DNA from: Sandaracinus amylolyticus
Lineage (GTDB): Bacteria; Myxococcota_A; Polyangia; Polyangiales; Sandaracinaceae
DNA: 64,000 bases
NCBI RefSeq assembly: GCF_000737325.1
Contig: NZ_CP011125.1
Span: forward strand, 1 to 64,000
Reading direction: 5' to 3'
Shown: piece by piece, positions 24,748 through 35,525 of the stretch
How the letters are laid out: each line of letters opens with the position of its first letter
Position numbering within the stretch: the first letter of the stretch is position 1
Notes under the pieces: model-generated
What the model saw: only the letters and a program-made list of their open reading frames with translations
Told to the model about the DNA's origin: nothing
Database searches by the model: none
Translations under genes and position numbers: made by a program

Positions 24748-25308
24748 GTGCTCCGTGGCCTCGCGCATCTCGTTCGTCCGTTCCCCGGTGAGACCGCCTG
24801 CGGCGACGACGTCGTCGTGGTGCGCCACGAGACCGCGATCCTGATCGCGGCGATCGACGCGCTCGGTCACGGCGAGAAGGCCGAGGAGGTCGCGCGCGCC
24901 CTGCGCGCCTCGCTCGAGAGCGCCGACGTCTCGCTCGGCCTGCGCGCGCTCTTCGACCGTGCCCACACCGCGCTCCGCGGCTCCCGCGGCGCGGCGATGA
25001 CCGCGGTGCTCGTGCGCGCCAGCGAGGTCGACGCGTGCGGCGTCGGCAACGTCGCGCTGCGCGCCGAGGGGCTCGCGCTCTCGTTCGTCCCCACGCCCGG
25101 CGTCGTCGGGGTGCGCATGCCGAGGCTCCGTCCCGTGCAGTGCGCGCGCGCCGCGGGCGCTCGCATCGTGCTCGCGACCGACGGGATCTCCACCCGCATG
25201 TCGCTCTCGGACACGCGCAGCCGCGACGCGGCCCAGGCGTGCCGCGAGCTCTTCGATCGTCACGCCAAGGATCACGACGACGCCACGCTCGTGGTGATCG
25301 ACCTCTGA
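24748..25308 (+). CDS. RsbX/SpoIIE-like PP2C serine phosphatase
   Basis: The protein of about 186 residues (GTG 24748) is a short PP2C domain. GDDVVVVR supplies metal-binding Asp residues, AAIDALGHGEKAEEVARAL is the D-x-LGHG motif of RsbX and SpoIIE, and VLATDGIST and DHDDATLVVIDL are the closing motifs. RsbX resets the stressosome by removing phosphate from RsbR and RsbS proteins. The gene lies between two RsbT-like genes on the other strand. Its 5' end is only about 14 nt from the divergent RsbT-like start. Confidence 0.82.
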   Translation: MLRGLAHLVRPFPGETACGDDVVVVRHETAILIAAIDALGHGEKAEEVARALRASLESADVSLGLRALFDRAHTALRGSRGAAMTAVLVRASEVDACGVGNVALRAEGLALSFVPTPGVVGVRMPRLRPVQCARAAGARIVLATDGISTRMSLSDTRSRDAAQACRELFDRHAKDHDDATLVVIDL

Positions 25309-25315
25309 GCCGGGC

Positions 25316-25981
25316 TCACCGCGCGCTCCCTGCGCTCGTCGGATCGAGCACGACCGTCGCCTCGACGCGGGTGCCGCGCGGGCTCGTCCTCACGTCGAAG
25401 TCGTCGACCAGGCGCTTCACGCCGACGAGCCCCTTGCCCATGCCGGTCTTGCTCACGTAGCTCCCGTCGAGCACCGACTTCAGGTCCGCGATCCCCGGAC
25501 CTTCGTCCTCGACCACGATGCGCAGCGCCGCGCCGCCGCGCAGCGGCGTCAGCGTCACCACGCCGCGTCTTCCTCCCGAGGGCCCTCCCGAGGGCACGGC
25601 GTAGAGGCTCACGTTGCGCGCGAGCTCGCTGACCGCCGTCGCCACGCGCTGCATCACGAGCGCGCGCGAGCCCATCGTCTGGCAGAGCTGACGCGCCGCG
25701 AGGCGCGCCTCGATCACGTCGCGCTCCTCCGCGATCTCGATGCGCACCTCGGTCGCCTCGCTCGGCGCGAGCGCGAGGATCTGCCGCTTGATCGTGTCCT
25801 CCAGGCGCGCGCCTCCGAAAAGACGAACGCCGCGCTCGAGCGCCTCGACCAGATCGGGCAAGCGTCCGACGTCGATCGCGCGGTCGCCTCCGGCCGCGCG
25901 GGCGAGCATCGCGCGCGCATGGAGCGGCGAGATGTGCTGCTCGAGGATCGCGAGCACCGCGCTCTGCGCGACCGTGCTCAA
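25316..25981 (-). CDS. RsbT-like kinase with extra N-terminal helical domain
   Basis: The 221-residue protein starts at a TTG that overlaps the stop of the GGDEF-EAL gene as TTGA, so it is translationally coupled to it. About 75 helical residues (AVLAILEQHISPLHARAMLARA...) precede the RsbT kinase domain: N box VSELARNVSLYA, G1 VEDEGPGIADLKSVLDGSYVS, G2 GMGKGLVGVKRLVDDF and the end SPRGTRVEATVVL. The extra domain is absent from ordinary RsbT and may dock it to a partner. It probably phosphorylates the STAS domain encoded at 29529-30662. Confidence 0.85.
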   Translation of the reverse strand: MSTVAQSAVLAILEQHISPLHARAMLARAAGGDRAIDVGRLPDLVEALERGVRLFGGARLEDTIKRQILALAPSEATEVRIEIAEERDVIEARLAARQLCQTMGSRALVMQRVATAVSELARNVSLYAVPSGGPSGGRRGVVTLTPLRGGAALRIVVEDEGPGIADLKSVLDGSYVSKTGMGKGLVGVKRLVDDFDVRTSPRGTRVEATVVLDPTSAGSAR

Positions 25982-27318
25982 CGCGCGCCTCCGGGCGGCA
26001 GGCGCGGCACCTGGCTCGTGCCGCGCCCGAAGAGCCAGCCCTGCAGCAGATCGCACCCGAGGCTCGTGAGCGCGTCGCGCTCGCCCTCGGTCTCGACCCC
26101 TTCGGCGACGACGATCTGTCCGCGCTGGTGCGCGAACTCGACGAGCGCCTGCACCAGGGTGCGCCGCGCGGCGGACCGATCGAGGTCGGCGATCAGCGCG
26201 CGATCGAGCTTCACGTAGTCGAGGTCGAGCTCGGACATCCAGCGCAGCGTCGCGTAGCCCGCGCCGAGATCGTCGAGCGCGACCCGGAAGCCGAGCGCGT
26301 GCAGGCGGTCGATCGCGGCGCGCGCCGCATCGAGGCTCGAGAGGCGCGCGCACTCGCCGATCTCGAGCACCACGCGAGGCGCGATCGCGCGCAGCTCTCC
26401 CTCGGGATCGACCAGCGTCGGGTCGGCGAGCTCGTGCGGGTGCAGGTTCAAGAAGAGCGGCACGAGGCTGGGATCGCGGCGCAGCGGCTCGGTCGCGACG
26501 CTGCGCACGAGCCGCCCGATCTCCCAGACCACGTCGGACGCCGCGGCGGCGGCGAAGAGCGCGGCGGGCGAGGCGTAGCGCTCGAGGCGAGGCCGGCAGA
26601 GCGCCTCGCACGCGACGACCTCGTGATCGCCCGCGCGCACGATCGGCTGGTGCACGAACGCGAGGGCGCGCGCTCCGCGGCGCTCGAGCAGCGCGTGCAC
26701 CACGCGCTCGGCGATGCCGCACGCGCCGTCGTGCGCGGGCTGGTAGGCGAGCGTGCAGTTGCGGCCTTCGCGCTTGCCGACGCGCAGCGCGGCGCGCGCG
26801 CTCACGACGAGCTCGCGCGCGTCGGGCGCGTCCTCGGGGAACGTCGCGACGCCGGCCGAGGCGGAGCAGGTGTGGCCGGCGAGGAAGCGCAGCGACGCGA
26901 TCGCGGCGCGCTTGCGATCGGCCCACGCGACGGCCTCCTCGCGCGACCATCCGGCGAGCAGCGCGGCGAACTCGTCGCCGCTCGAGCGCACGACGACCGG
27001 CGCGCCGCCGCGGGCGGGGATGTCCTCGTCGACCGCATCGAGCGCGCGCGCGATCTCACGCATCACCTCGTCGCCCGAGGCGTGGCCGACGATGCGGTTC
27101 ACCTCGCCGAAGCGATCGAGGTCGAGCACCACGACCGACACCGGTTGATCCCGCGCTTCGGAGCGCGCGATCGCACGCTCGAGCCACGCGTGCAGCGCGT
27201 GGTGCCCCGGCAATCCGGTGAGCGGGTCGACCCCGGCGCGCGCGAGCCCTGGCGGGATCGAGCGGAGGGCCGAGGGCTCGGGCACCTCGGGCTCTCGCTT
27301 CGGAACGTGCAGTGTCAT
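25978..27318 (-). CDS. GGDEF-EAL domain protein (c-di-GMP turnover)
   Basis: The 446-residue protein has no membrane segment. The GGDEF half (about 35-190) carries VVVLDLDRFGEVNRIVGH and RSSGDEF, where Ser replaces the first Gly of GGDEF. The EAL half (about 200-440) has CEALCRP, NLHPHEL, EIGE in place of ELTE, LDDLGAGYATL, VKLDRALI, AEGVET and QGWLFGRG, so most metal and substrate residues are present. It is more likely a phosphodiesterase than a cyclase. ATG 27318 is chosen because a longer GTG start at 27423 would sit inside a palindromic control site. The 3' end overlaps the RsbT-like gene by 4 nt. Confidence 0.85.
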   Translation of the reverse strand: MTLHVPKREPEVPEPSALRSIPPGLARAGVDPLTGLPGHHALHAWLERAIARSEARDQPVSVVVLDLDRFGEVNRIVGHASGDEVMREIARALDAVDEDIPARGGAPVVVRSSGDEFAALLAGWSREEAVAWADRKRAAIASLRFLAGHTCSASAGVATFPEDAPDARELVVSARAALRVGKREGRNCTLAYQPAHDGACGIAERVVHALLERRGARALAFVHQPIVRAGDHEVVACEALCRPRLERYASPAALFAAAAASDVVWEIGRLVRSVATEPLRRDPSLVPLFLNLHPHELADPTLVDPEGELRAIAPRVVLEIGECARLSSLDAARAAIDRLHALGFRVALDDLGAGYATLRWMSELDLDYVKLDRALIADLDRSAARRTLVQALVEFAHQRGQIVVAEGVETEGERDALTSLGCDLLQGWLFGRGTSQVPRLPPGGAR

Positions 27319-27406
27319 CGTGGGCGCGGCCCCCTTCGCAAAGGAAACGCCAGCCCTCGTTGGCGGGGAAATCGAAGATTCGTCACGCGTCCGGGGGAGG
27401 ACGGAG

Positions 27407-27423
27407 GTGTCCACGGTGGACAC
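27407..27423. promoter_or_regulatory. Palindromic site upstream of the GGDEF-EAL gene
   Basis: GTGTCCA-CGG-TGGACAC is a perfect 7-bp inverted repeat with a 3-nt centre, 89-105 nt before the GGDEF-EAL start. A nearly identical site lies at 30753-30770. It is a candidate operator or enhancer for a dimeric regulator such as the Rec-AAA-HTH protein encoded next door. Confidence 0.5.
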
Positions 27424-27442
27424 TCCTGTCCGCGGCGCGAGC

Positions 27443-29425
<1,983 letters not shown>

Positions 29426-29528
29426 CGCGGGCATCCTACCAGCCGTCGGTCGCGAGACGGACGGCAGGTGCGTGGTGGCTGGCGGCTCCCGGCGGTGCGC
29501 CGGATGTCGCGTGCTGGGCATGTCGTGA

Positions 29529-30662
29529 TCAGCGGCGGGCGGTGCTCGTGCTCTCGTGCGCGCGCGTCTGCTCGCGGCGCGAGCGCTCGCTCTGCAGGGC
29601 GTGCAAGAGGCCCTGCTTCAGGTTGCGCAGCGTCTCGAGCTCGCCGAAGTCCGCGCCGAGATCGACCAGCGTCTGCGCGACCAGCGGCTGCAGGCCCGTG
29701 AGCACGCAGCGCGCGCCGAGCAGCTCGACCGCGCGCGCGAGCTTCACCAGGCGATCCGCGGTCCCGGTGTCGACCACGTCGACGCCGGTCAGGTCGATCA
29801 GCACGAAGCGCGCGTTGCGGCGCGCGACGTCCTCGAGCACGCGCTCGACGAGCATCGCGGCGCGCTCGGAGTCGACGACGCCGATCACCGGCACCGCGAG
29901 CACGTCCTCCCACAGCTCGAGCACCGGGCTCGAGAGCTGCTCGACCGCGCCGCGCAGGCGGCGGATGAGCTCCTGGTTCTCGGCGTTGCGCGCCGCGAGA
30001 TCACGCGTGCGCTCCGCGACCTCCTGCTCGAGCCGCGCCTTGTGCTCCTCGAGCTCGCGGTTCGCGGCGCGCATCGCGTTCTCGGCGGCGAGGCGGTCAC
30101 GATCGTCCAGGGTGCGCGCGACGAGGTCCGCGATGCTCGCCGCGAGCTGCTCTTCCTCGCGCGAGAACGTGCGCTGCGCGCCGACGTGCTCGTGGCAGAG
30201 CACGCCGACCACCTTGCCGCGCCGGCGGATCGGCGCCTCGAGCATCGAGTGGATGTCGAGCGGCTCGAGGTAGCCCGTCTTGAACTCGCGCGTCGCGGCG
30301 TGGTGGCGCGCGTCGCTCGCGGCGATCGTGCGATCCTCGGCGAGCGCCGCGAAGTACGCGGGATAGTCCGCCGCCTTGAGCACGAAGCCCGCCGAGTGCG
30401 CGGCCTTCGAGCGCTCGAAGAGGTCGACGAGCTCGATCTGCGTGCGGTGCTCGTCGAAGAACCAGATCGACGCGCGCTCGGTGCCGATGCCGTGCGTCGC
30501 GGCCTCGGTGAGGAGGCGCCACGCGCGCTGGGGATCGGAGCCGTCGAGCTCGGTGCTCTTCGCGAGCGAGAGCAGGATCTGGTTGTGGCGGCGCAGGACC
30601 GCGTCGCGCGGGTCGTCCGTCGGGGGCGAGGACGGCCGGGTGATCACGTTCGGCGGCGACAT
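29529..30662 (-). CDS. RsbR-like GAF-STAS stressosome protein
   Basis: The 377-residue protein has a GAF sensor domain (about 30-195), a coiled coil rich in Glu and Arg (about 200-255) and a C-terminal STAS domain. The STAS domain includes LIDLTGVDVVDTGTADRLVKLARAVELLGARCVLTGLQP, whose LTG and DT/LTG threonines match the sites RsbT phosphorylates in RsbR. No RsbS-like single STAS gene is seen nearby. The GAF domain is clearly related to the one in the divergent histidine kinase (shared CHEHVG). An excellent SD AAGGAGGT lies before ATG 30662. Confidence 0.88.
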   Translation of the reverse strand: MSPPNVITRPSSPPTDDPRDAVLRRHNQILLSLAKSTELDGSDPQRAWRLLTEAATHGIGTERASIWFFDEHRTQIELVDLFERSKAAHSAGFVLKAADYPAYFAALAEDRTIAASDARHHAATREFKTGYLEPLDIHSMLEAPIRRRGKVVGVLCHEHVGAQRTFSREEEQLAASIADLVARTLDDRDRLAAENAMRAANRELEEHKARLEQEVAERTRDLAARNAENQELIRRLRGAVEQLSSPVLELWEDVLAVPVIGVVDSERAAMLVERVLEDVARRNARFVLIDLTGVDVVDTGTADRLVKLARAVELLGARCVLTGLQPLVAQTLVDLGADFGELETLRNLKQGLLHALQSERSRREQTRAHESTSTARR

Positions 30663-30752
30663 CGGGAAACGACCTCCTTGGAGCGCGCGCCTCGGAGCAC
30701 GCCTTATGCCGTCGTGAAATCCTTCCGTTCCGGCGGTGGACGCGCGGACGCT

Positions 30753-30770
30753 TCTGTCCACCTGGACAGA
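30753..30770. promoter_or_regulatory. Palindromic site between the GAF-STAS and GAF-PAS kinase genes
   Basis: TCTGTCCA-CC-TGGACAGA is a perfect 8-bp inverted repeat with a 2-nt centre, in the 147-nt space between divergent genes. It shares the core TGTCCA...TGGACA with the site at 27407-27423. Confidence 0.55.
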
Positions 30771-30809
30771 GTTGTTCGGGACGGGACGGGGGACGTATCG
30801 TCGATACAC

Positions 30810-32420
30810 ATGGGGAGCGACGACACCGCGACGCCGGACACCGAGCTCCCGCGCCTCCGCGCGATGCTCGAGGCGCTCGGGCACATGTCGCGCAGCTCGC
30901 GCAGCCAGGGCGCCGACGTGCGCGCGTCGTTCCGCGCGATCACCGAGGTCGCGGCGACCACGCTCGACGTGGCGCGGGTGGGGATCTGGCTCTTCGACGA
31001 CGCCGAGCGCAGCACGCTGCGGTGCGCGTGCCTCTTCGATCGCAGCACCGGCACGCACACCGAAGGGCTCGTGATCACGCGCGGTGATCACCGCGTGTAC
31101 TTCGAGGCGCTCGACTCGGATCGCATCATCGACGCGCACGACGCGCGGAGCGATCCGCGCACGTCGGCGCTGCGCGAGAGCTATCTCGACCACTACGGCG
31201 TGGGCGCGCTGATCGACGCGCCGGTGGTCGGCGGCGTGGGCTCGGTGGGCGTCGTCTGCCACGAGCACGTCGGGCCGCCGCGCACGTGGAGCGCGGAGGA
31301 GCAGCTCTTCGCGGGCTCGATCGGCGACATGGTCGGGCTCGCGATCGAGAGCGCGCGGAGGCGCGAGGCCGAGACGATGCTGCGCGAACGCGAGACCGAG
31401 CTGCGGCTCGCGCTGGGCGCGGCACGGATCGCGATCTGGCGGTGGTGGCCTGCGCGCGACGAGCTCGACGTGTCGGACTCGTTCGGCGCGCTGCTCGCGA
31501 GGCCGCGCGGCTGGGCTCCGTCGCGCCTCGAGGAGCTGCTGCGCGCGATCGATCCCGCGGATCGCGACGCGGTGCGCGCGGCGTTCGACGCGTCGCGCAC
31601 CGAGGGCCGCGAGCTGCGCGTGGAGTGTCGCGCGCGCACGCCGCACGGCGGGACGGTGTGGCTCGAGCTGCGCGGCGATCACGACCTCACGGGCACCGGG
31701 CGCGAGCACAGCGTGCGCGGCGTCGCGCTCGCGGTGACCGACCGCAAGCAGCTCGAGCAGCGGCTCGCGCACGGGCAGCGCATGGAGGCGGTGGGTCGTC
31801 TCGCGGGCGGCATCGCGCACGACTTCAACAACGCGCTGATGACGATCGCCGGGCAGATCGAACTGCTGGAGGGCTCGTTCACGAGCGAGTGGCAGCGCGC
31901 GCGCGCTGCCGACATCGAGCGCGCGGTGTTCCAGGCCGGGCACATGACGCGGCAGCTGCTCGCGTTCGCGCGACGCGAGCCCACCGAGGCGCGGGTGATC
32001 GACGCGTCGGCGCGGGTGCGCGAGCTCGCGCCGATGCTCGAGCTGCTGGTCGGCGCGCGGGTGCGCATCCGGCTCGACGCGCGGCGCGCGCTGCCGGTGT
32101 CGATCGTGCCGGTGCACTTCGATCACCTCGTCGTGAGCCTCGTCGCGAACGCGCGCGATGCGCTCGGCGACGGGGGCACGCTCGAGGTCTCGACGTCGAA
32201 CGACACGCTCGACGAGTCGCGCGCCGCGGCGCTCGGGCTGCCGCCGGGACGCTACGTGCGCGTCGCGGTCGAGGGCGTCGCGGGCACCGCGATCGCGCCG
32301 GGCGTGCTCGAGGCGAGGCTCGGCGGCGAGGGCGCGGTCGCGACGATCGCGGAGGACGGTCGGCTGAGCGCGTACTTCGCGATGGCGAGCACGAGCGACG
32401 GCGCCGGTCACTCGGGGTAG
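30810..32420 (+). CDS. GAF-PAS histidine kinase-like protein lacking ATP-binding boxes
   Basis: The 536-residue soluble protein has a GAF domain (about 25-185), a PAS domain (about 190-310), a dimerisation region with H box GRLAGGIAHDFNNALM and an N box VSLVANARDALG. After that, where DTGxGM and GTGLGL should follow, it reads VRVAVEGVAGTAIAPGVLEARLGG and then AEDGRLSAYFAMAST before stopping. Both glycine boxes are lost, so ATP binding and autophosphorylation look unlikely. It may be a pseudokinase that controls the neighbouring receiver protein as a phosphatase or scaffold. It is divergent from the GAF-STAS gene, sharing the palindrome at 30753. Its 3' end overlaps the convergent lipoprotein by 13 nt. 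Confidence 0.83.
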   Translation: MGSDDTATPDTELPRLRAMLEALGHMSRSSRSQGADVRASFRAITEVAATTLDVARVGIWLFDDAERSTLRCACLFDRSTGTHTEGLVITRGDHRVYFEALDSDRIIDAHDARSDPRTSALRESYLDHYGVGALIDAPVVGGVGSVGVVCHEHVGPPRTWSAEEQLFAGSIGDMVGLAIESARRREAETMLRERETELRLALGAARIAIWRWWPARDELDVSDSFGALLARPRGWAPSRLEELLRAIDPADRDAVRAAFDASRTEGRELRVECRARTPHGGTVWLELRGDHDLTGTGREHSVRGVALAVTDRKQLEQRLAHGQRMEAVGRLAGGIAHDFNNALMTIAGQIELLEGSFTSEWQRARAADIERAVFQAGHMTRQLLAFARREPTEARVIDASARVRELAPMLELLVGARVRIRLDARRALPVSIVPVHFDHLVVSLVANARDALGDGGTLEVSTSNDTLDESRAAALGLPPGRYVRVAVEGVAGTAIAPGVLEARLGGEGAVATIAEDGRLSAYFAMASTSDGAGHSG

Positions 32421-33031
32421 TCGACGTCGCAGACGTCCTGATCGGCGGCGTCGTGGCGGGCGCGGCAGATCGCGGCGCGTCGCGCGCAGGGCGCGACGTT
32501 CTCGTGCATCGCGCCGGTCGCGCGCTCCGCGAGCCGCACGCAGCGCTCGGCGTGCTCACGACAGTCGTCGAGGAGATCGCCGAGCGTGCCCGCCGGGCCG
32601 TTGCCGCAGCCGCCGACGACGGGCGCGAAGCCGGCCTCCTCGAGCGCGCGGATCTCGTGCTCGGTGAGCAGCAGCGACGTGAGGGTCTCGAAGAGGCCGT
32701 AGGCCGGGATCTCCGCGTACGCGCGCTCGCGCGTCGCGACCAGCGCGTGCCCGCGCGGCTCGATGCGTGCGCGCGCCGCGGCCCAGTACGGGAGGTAGAC
32801 GTCGGTGTCGGTGGTGCGGGGCGCGCCGTCGCTCGCGGCGATCGCCTCGTCGACGAACGACCACATCGCGCGCACCGCCTCGGGCGCGTCCGCGATGGGC
32901 CCGTTCCACAGCACGAGCCCGTCGACGACGAACGGCTCGTCGCGCGCGAGCGGTGACGCGGCGTCGTCGATGGTCGCGGGGCCGCTCGCACATCCCACCA
33001 GCACCACGATCCCCCAGCACGCGATCCGCAT
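32408..33031 (-). CDS. Hypothetical Cys-rich lipoprotein
   Basis: ATG 33031 gives MRIACWGIVVLVGC, a lipoprotein signal. The mature 190 residues include WSFVDEAIAASDGAPRTTDTDVYLPYWAAARARIEPRG and a C-terminal region with several Cys (GGCGNG, DDCREHAERC, APCARRAAICRARHD, DVCDVDYPE) that could form disulfides. No family was recognised. It lies downstream of the rhomboid gene with a 34-nt gap and may be cotranscribed with it. Confidence 0.75.
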   Translation of the reverse strand: MRIACWGIVVLVGCASGPATIDDAASPLARDEPFVVDGLVLWNGPIADAPEAVRAMWSFVDEAIAASDGAPRTTDTDVYLPYWAAARARIEPRGHALVATRERAYAEIPAYGLFETLTSLLLTEHEIRALEEAGFAPVVGGCGNGPAGTLGDLLDDCREHAERCVRLAERATGAMHENVAPCARRAAICRARHDAADQDVCDVDYPE

Positions 33032-33065
33032 TCGCGTGTGGGACGCGCGCACGCGCGATCCGATC

Positions 33066-33827
33066 TCAGTCCGGATCGAGCCAGCGACGGCGCTCACGAT
33101 GCTCCTGCACCCGGCGCGCGCGCGACTCGGCGAGGCGATGGCGACGCTCTGCTCGCTCGCGGATCAGCGCCTCGCGGGTCGGCGCGAGCAGACGCTCGAG
33201 CGCGAGGCCCGCGACGAACCCGCCCGCGTGCGCGGCGAACGCGACGCCGCCCTGCTCCATCGAGCCCAGCGAGCCCCACGTCATGAGCAGCTGGTACCCG
33301 AACCACACGAAGAGGAACACGAACGCGGGCACCTCGACGACGCCGATGACGAACCACGCGAGGATCGGCGCGCGCGGGAAGCGCAGCATGTACGCGCCGA
33401 GCACGCCCGCGATCGCGCCCGACGCGCCGACGAGCGGCAGCGTGCCGAACGGCGAGAGCACGACGTGGGTCAGCGCCGCGCAGAGCCCGGCGAGCACGTA
33501 GAAGACGACGTAGCGCGCGTGGCCGAGGTGCTCCTCGACGTTGTCGCCGAACACGTGGAGGAACCAGACGTTGCCGAGCAGGTGCATCCACCCGCCGTGC
33601 ATGAACATCGACGTGAGCGGCGTCGCGAGCGTCCAGAGGCCCGCGGGCGTCGAGAGATCGAGCGCGATCAGCCGGCGCGGCACGAGCCCGAGCAGCGAGA
33701 CGAACACGTCGATCCCCTGCGGCCCGAGCGACCACGCGAAGACCCACACCACGACGTTCAGCGCGATGATCGTCCACGTGACGAACGGGAAGACGCGGGT
33801 GGGGTTGAGGTCGCGGACGGGGAACAC
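33066..33827 (-). CDS. Rhomboid-family intramembrane serine protease
   Basis: The protein of about 253 residues has six hydrophobic segments. The rhomboid signatures are present: HGGWMHLLGNVWFLHVFGDNVE (H and N of the oxyanion region), GASGAIAGVLGAY with the catalytic Ser, and AHAGGFVAGLALE with the catalytic His. The C-terminal tail is Arg/Glu-rich and cytoplasmic. It should cleave membrane proteins within the bilayer. The GTG start at 33827 lies 7 nt after the preceding lipoprotein stop, so the two form an operon. Confidence 0.9.
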   Translation of the reverse strand: MFPVRDLNPTRVFPFVTWTIIALNVVVWVFAWSLGPQGIDVFVSLLGLVPRRLIALDLSTPAGLWTLATPLTSMFMHGGWMHLLGNVWFLHVFGDNVEEHLGHARYVVFYVLAGLCAALTHVVLSPFGTLPLVGASGAIAGVLGAYMLRFPRAPILAWFVIGVVEVPAFVFLFVWFGYQLLMTWGSLGSMEQGGVAFAAHAGGFVAGLALERLLAPTREALIRERAERRHRLAESRARRVQEHRERRRWLDPD

Positions 33828-33834
33828 GTCGAGA

Positions 33835-35478
33835 TCATTCCTGGGCGCGAGGGTCGACGAGCGCCAGCAGATCCACGATCGCGTCACGTGGGGCGCGCGC
33901 TTCGACGCGCACCTCGCCGTCCTCGCGCACCGCGCGCACCACCCACGCCGCGCCGCGCCGCGCGGCGGGCGGCCTCTGCCGCAGCGAGGGCGCGAGGCGC
34001 GCGACGAGCGACGGGATCGCCGAGGGCACGAGGTACCCCACGAAGAACGTGCCCTCGGGATCACGCGCGCCCATGACGCGCTCGACGTCGGGGCTCGCGC
34101 CGATCCCCGGGCGCTCGGTCGCGATCCGCTCCGCGAGGGATCGGGCGCGCTCCCGCGTGCCCTCGAGCGTGCCCTGCGCGATCACCAATGACGACGCGCC
34201 GTCGTGCGCGCCGCGCGCGAGGTGCGCGGTGTCGCAGAGCGTGACCGCGTCGTCGAAGTCGGTGTCGCGCGGCTCGATGCGCTCGCATCCGAGCGGCATC
34301 GCGAGGGTCGCGTCGGCCCAGTCGATCGCGAGCGCGTCGCGGAACGGCACGATCGGCGGGACGTGCGGCGAGCGGGTCGCGATCGCGCCCCACGCGCCCT
34401 CGGTGTCGAGCCCGACGGCGGCGACCGTCGCGTCGCCGCGCACGTCGGCCCACGCGGCGAGCGCGGTGTCCACGGTCGTGCGCGCACGCGCGTCGATCCG
34501 CGCGCCGCCGATCTGCGCGAGGCGCTCGGAGATCGCCGCGCTCGCGCCCTCGCGCGAGGCCTCGTCCTCGACCGACGCCCATGCGAGCACGGTGCCCTCG
34601 GGCAGCTCGCGCAGCCCGCGCACCGGCGCGCTCCCCGCGCCCGCGATCCGCCGCGCGAGCGGCGTCTCGGGGCGGACCTCGGCGCGGGCATCGATGACGA
34701 TCCCGCTCGCGTCGGCATCGAGCTCGAGCGTGACCGCGCCCACGTCGGGCAGCAGCGCGATGCGCTCGGCGAGAGCGGCCTCGATCCCCGCGATCACGGC
34801 CTCGGGCTCGCCCAGCACGGGCGCGTCCGCGTGGGCGCCGCGCTCCGCGGTCACGCGCTCGCGCGCCTCGCGCGCGTGGTCCGCGACGAACGCGTCGAGC
34901 TCCCGGCGCAGCGTCGCCGCGACGTGCTCGGCGGCTCGAAGCCGCACGCCGTGCGGAGGCTCCGCGGGCATCGCGGTGAACGCCAGCCAGGGCAGCGCCT
35001 GCTCGAGCGTCGCGCGGTCGTGGGCGATGACCAGCACGTCCCCCGCGACCGCGGCGGCGCGCTCGCCCGACTCGATCCACGACGCGCCGCGCGACGCGCC
35101 CGGCGTGCTCTCGAGCGCGGCGTCGGCGCGGATCCGGAGCGCGCACGCGACCTGCGTCGTCTCGCCCAGGGCGATGCATCGAAGCGGTGAATCGTCTGCG
35201 ATTACGGCACGTTGCGCGGTGGTCGTGCCGACGATCTGGTCGGCGAGATCGACGATCCGCGACGGGAACAGCGCGCGCAGGTGGCTCTCGGGCAGCACCT
35301 CGCGGATGCGCGCGAGCGTCGCATCGCCGCCGATCGCGAGCTCGTAGCGCCATCCCTCGGGCATCGGCGCGGGGCTGCGATCGAGCTCGGGCCGCGGCGC
35401 GACGGCGGGCTCGTCGCACGTGCACGCGCCCAGCATCGACGTCAGCACCACGACCGGGACGAAACGAAGGGCTCCCAT
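33835..35478 (-). CDS. Large hypothetical lipoprotein (547 aa)
   Basis: MGALRFVPVVVLTSMLGACTC is a clean lipoprotein signal with lipobox GAC. The mature part is about 520 residues of mixed alpha/beta character with no recognised motif. Repeated features such as ALPWLAFTAMP, LPDVGAVTLELDADA and VLAWASVEDEASREG recall DUF3352-type lipoproteins, but this is only a weak resemblance. It is probably periplasmic. The gene is the first of a rhomboid-containing operon on the minus strand. Confidence 0.75.
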   Translation of the reverse strand: MGALRFVPVVVLTSMLGACTCDEPAVAPRPELDRSPAPMPEGWRYELAIGGDATLARIREVLPESHLRALFPSRIVDLADQIVGTTTAQRAVIADDSPLRCIALGETTQVACALRIRADAALESTPGASRGASWIESGERAAAVAGDVLVIAHDRATLEQALPWLAFTAMPAEPPHGVRLRAAEHVAATLRRELDAFVADHAREARERVTAERGAHADAPVLGEPEAVIAGIEAALAERIALLPDVGAVTLELDADASGIVIDARAEVRPETPLARRIAGAGSAPVRGLRELPEGTVLAWASVEDEASREGASAAISERLAQIGGARIDARARTTVDTALAAWADVRGDATVAAVGLDTEGAWGAIATRSPHVPPIVPFRDALAIDWADATLAMPLGCERIEPRDTDFDDAVTLCDTAHLARGAHDGASSLVIAQGTLEGTRERARSLAERIATERPGIGASPDVERVMGARDPEGTFFVGYLVPSAIPSLVARLAPSLRQRPPAARRGAAWVVRAVREDGEVRVEARAPRDAIVDLLALVDPRAQE

Positions 35479-35525
35479 CGGCGCGGAGTGTACCCACGTC
35501 GCGAACGGTTCCCGTCGGTGGAGGC

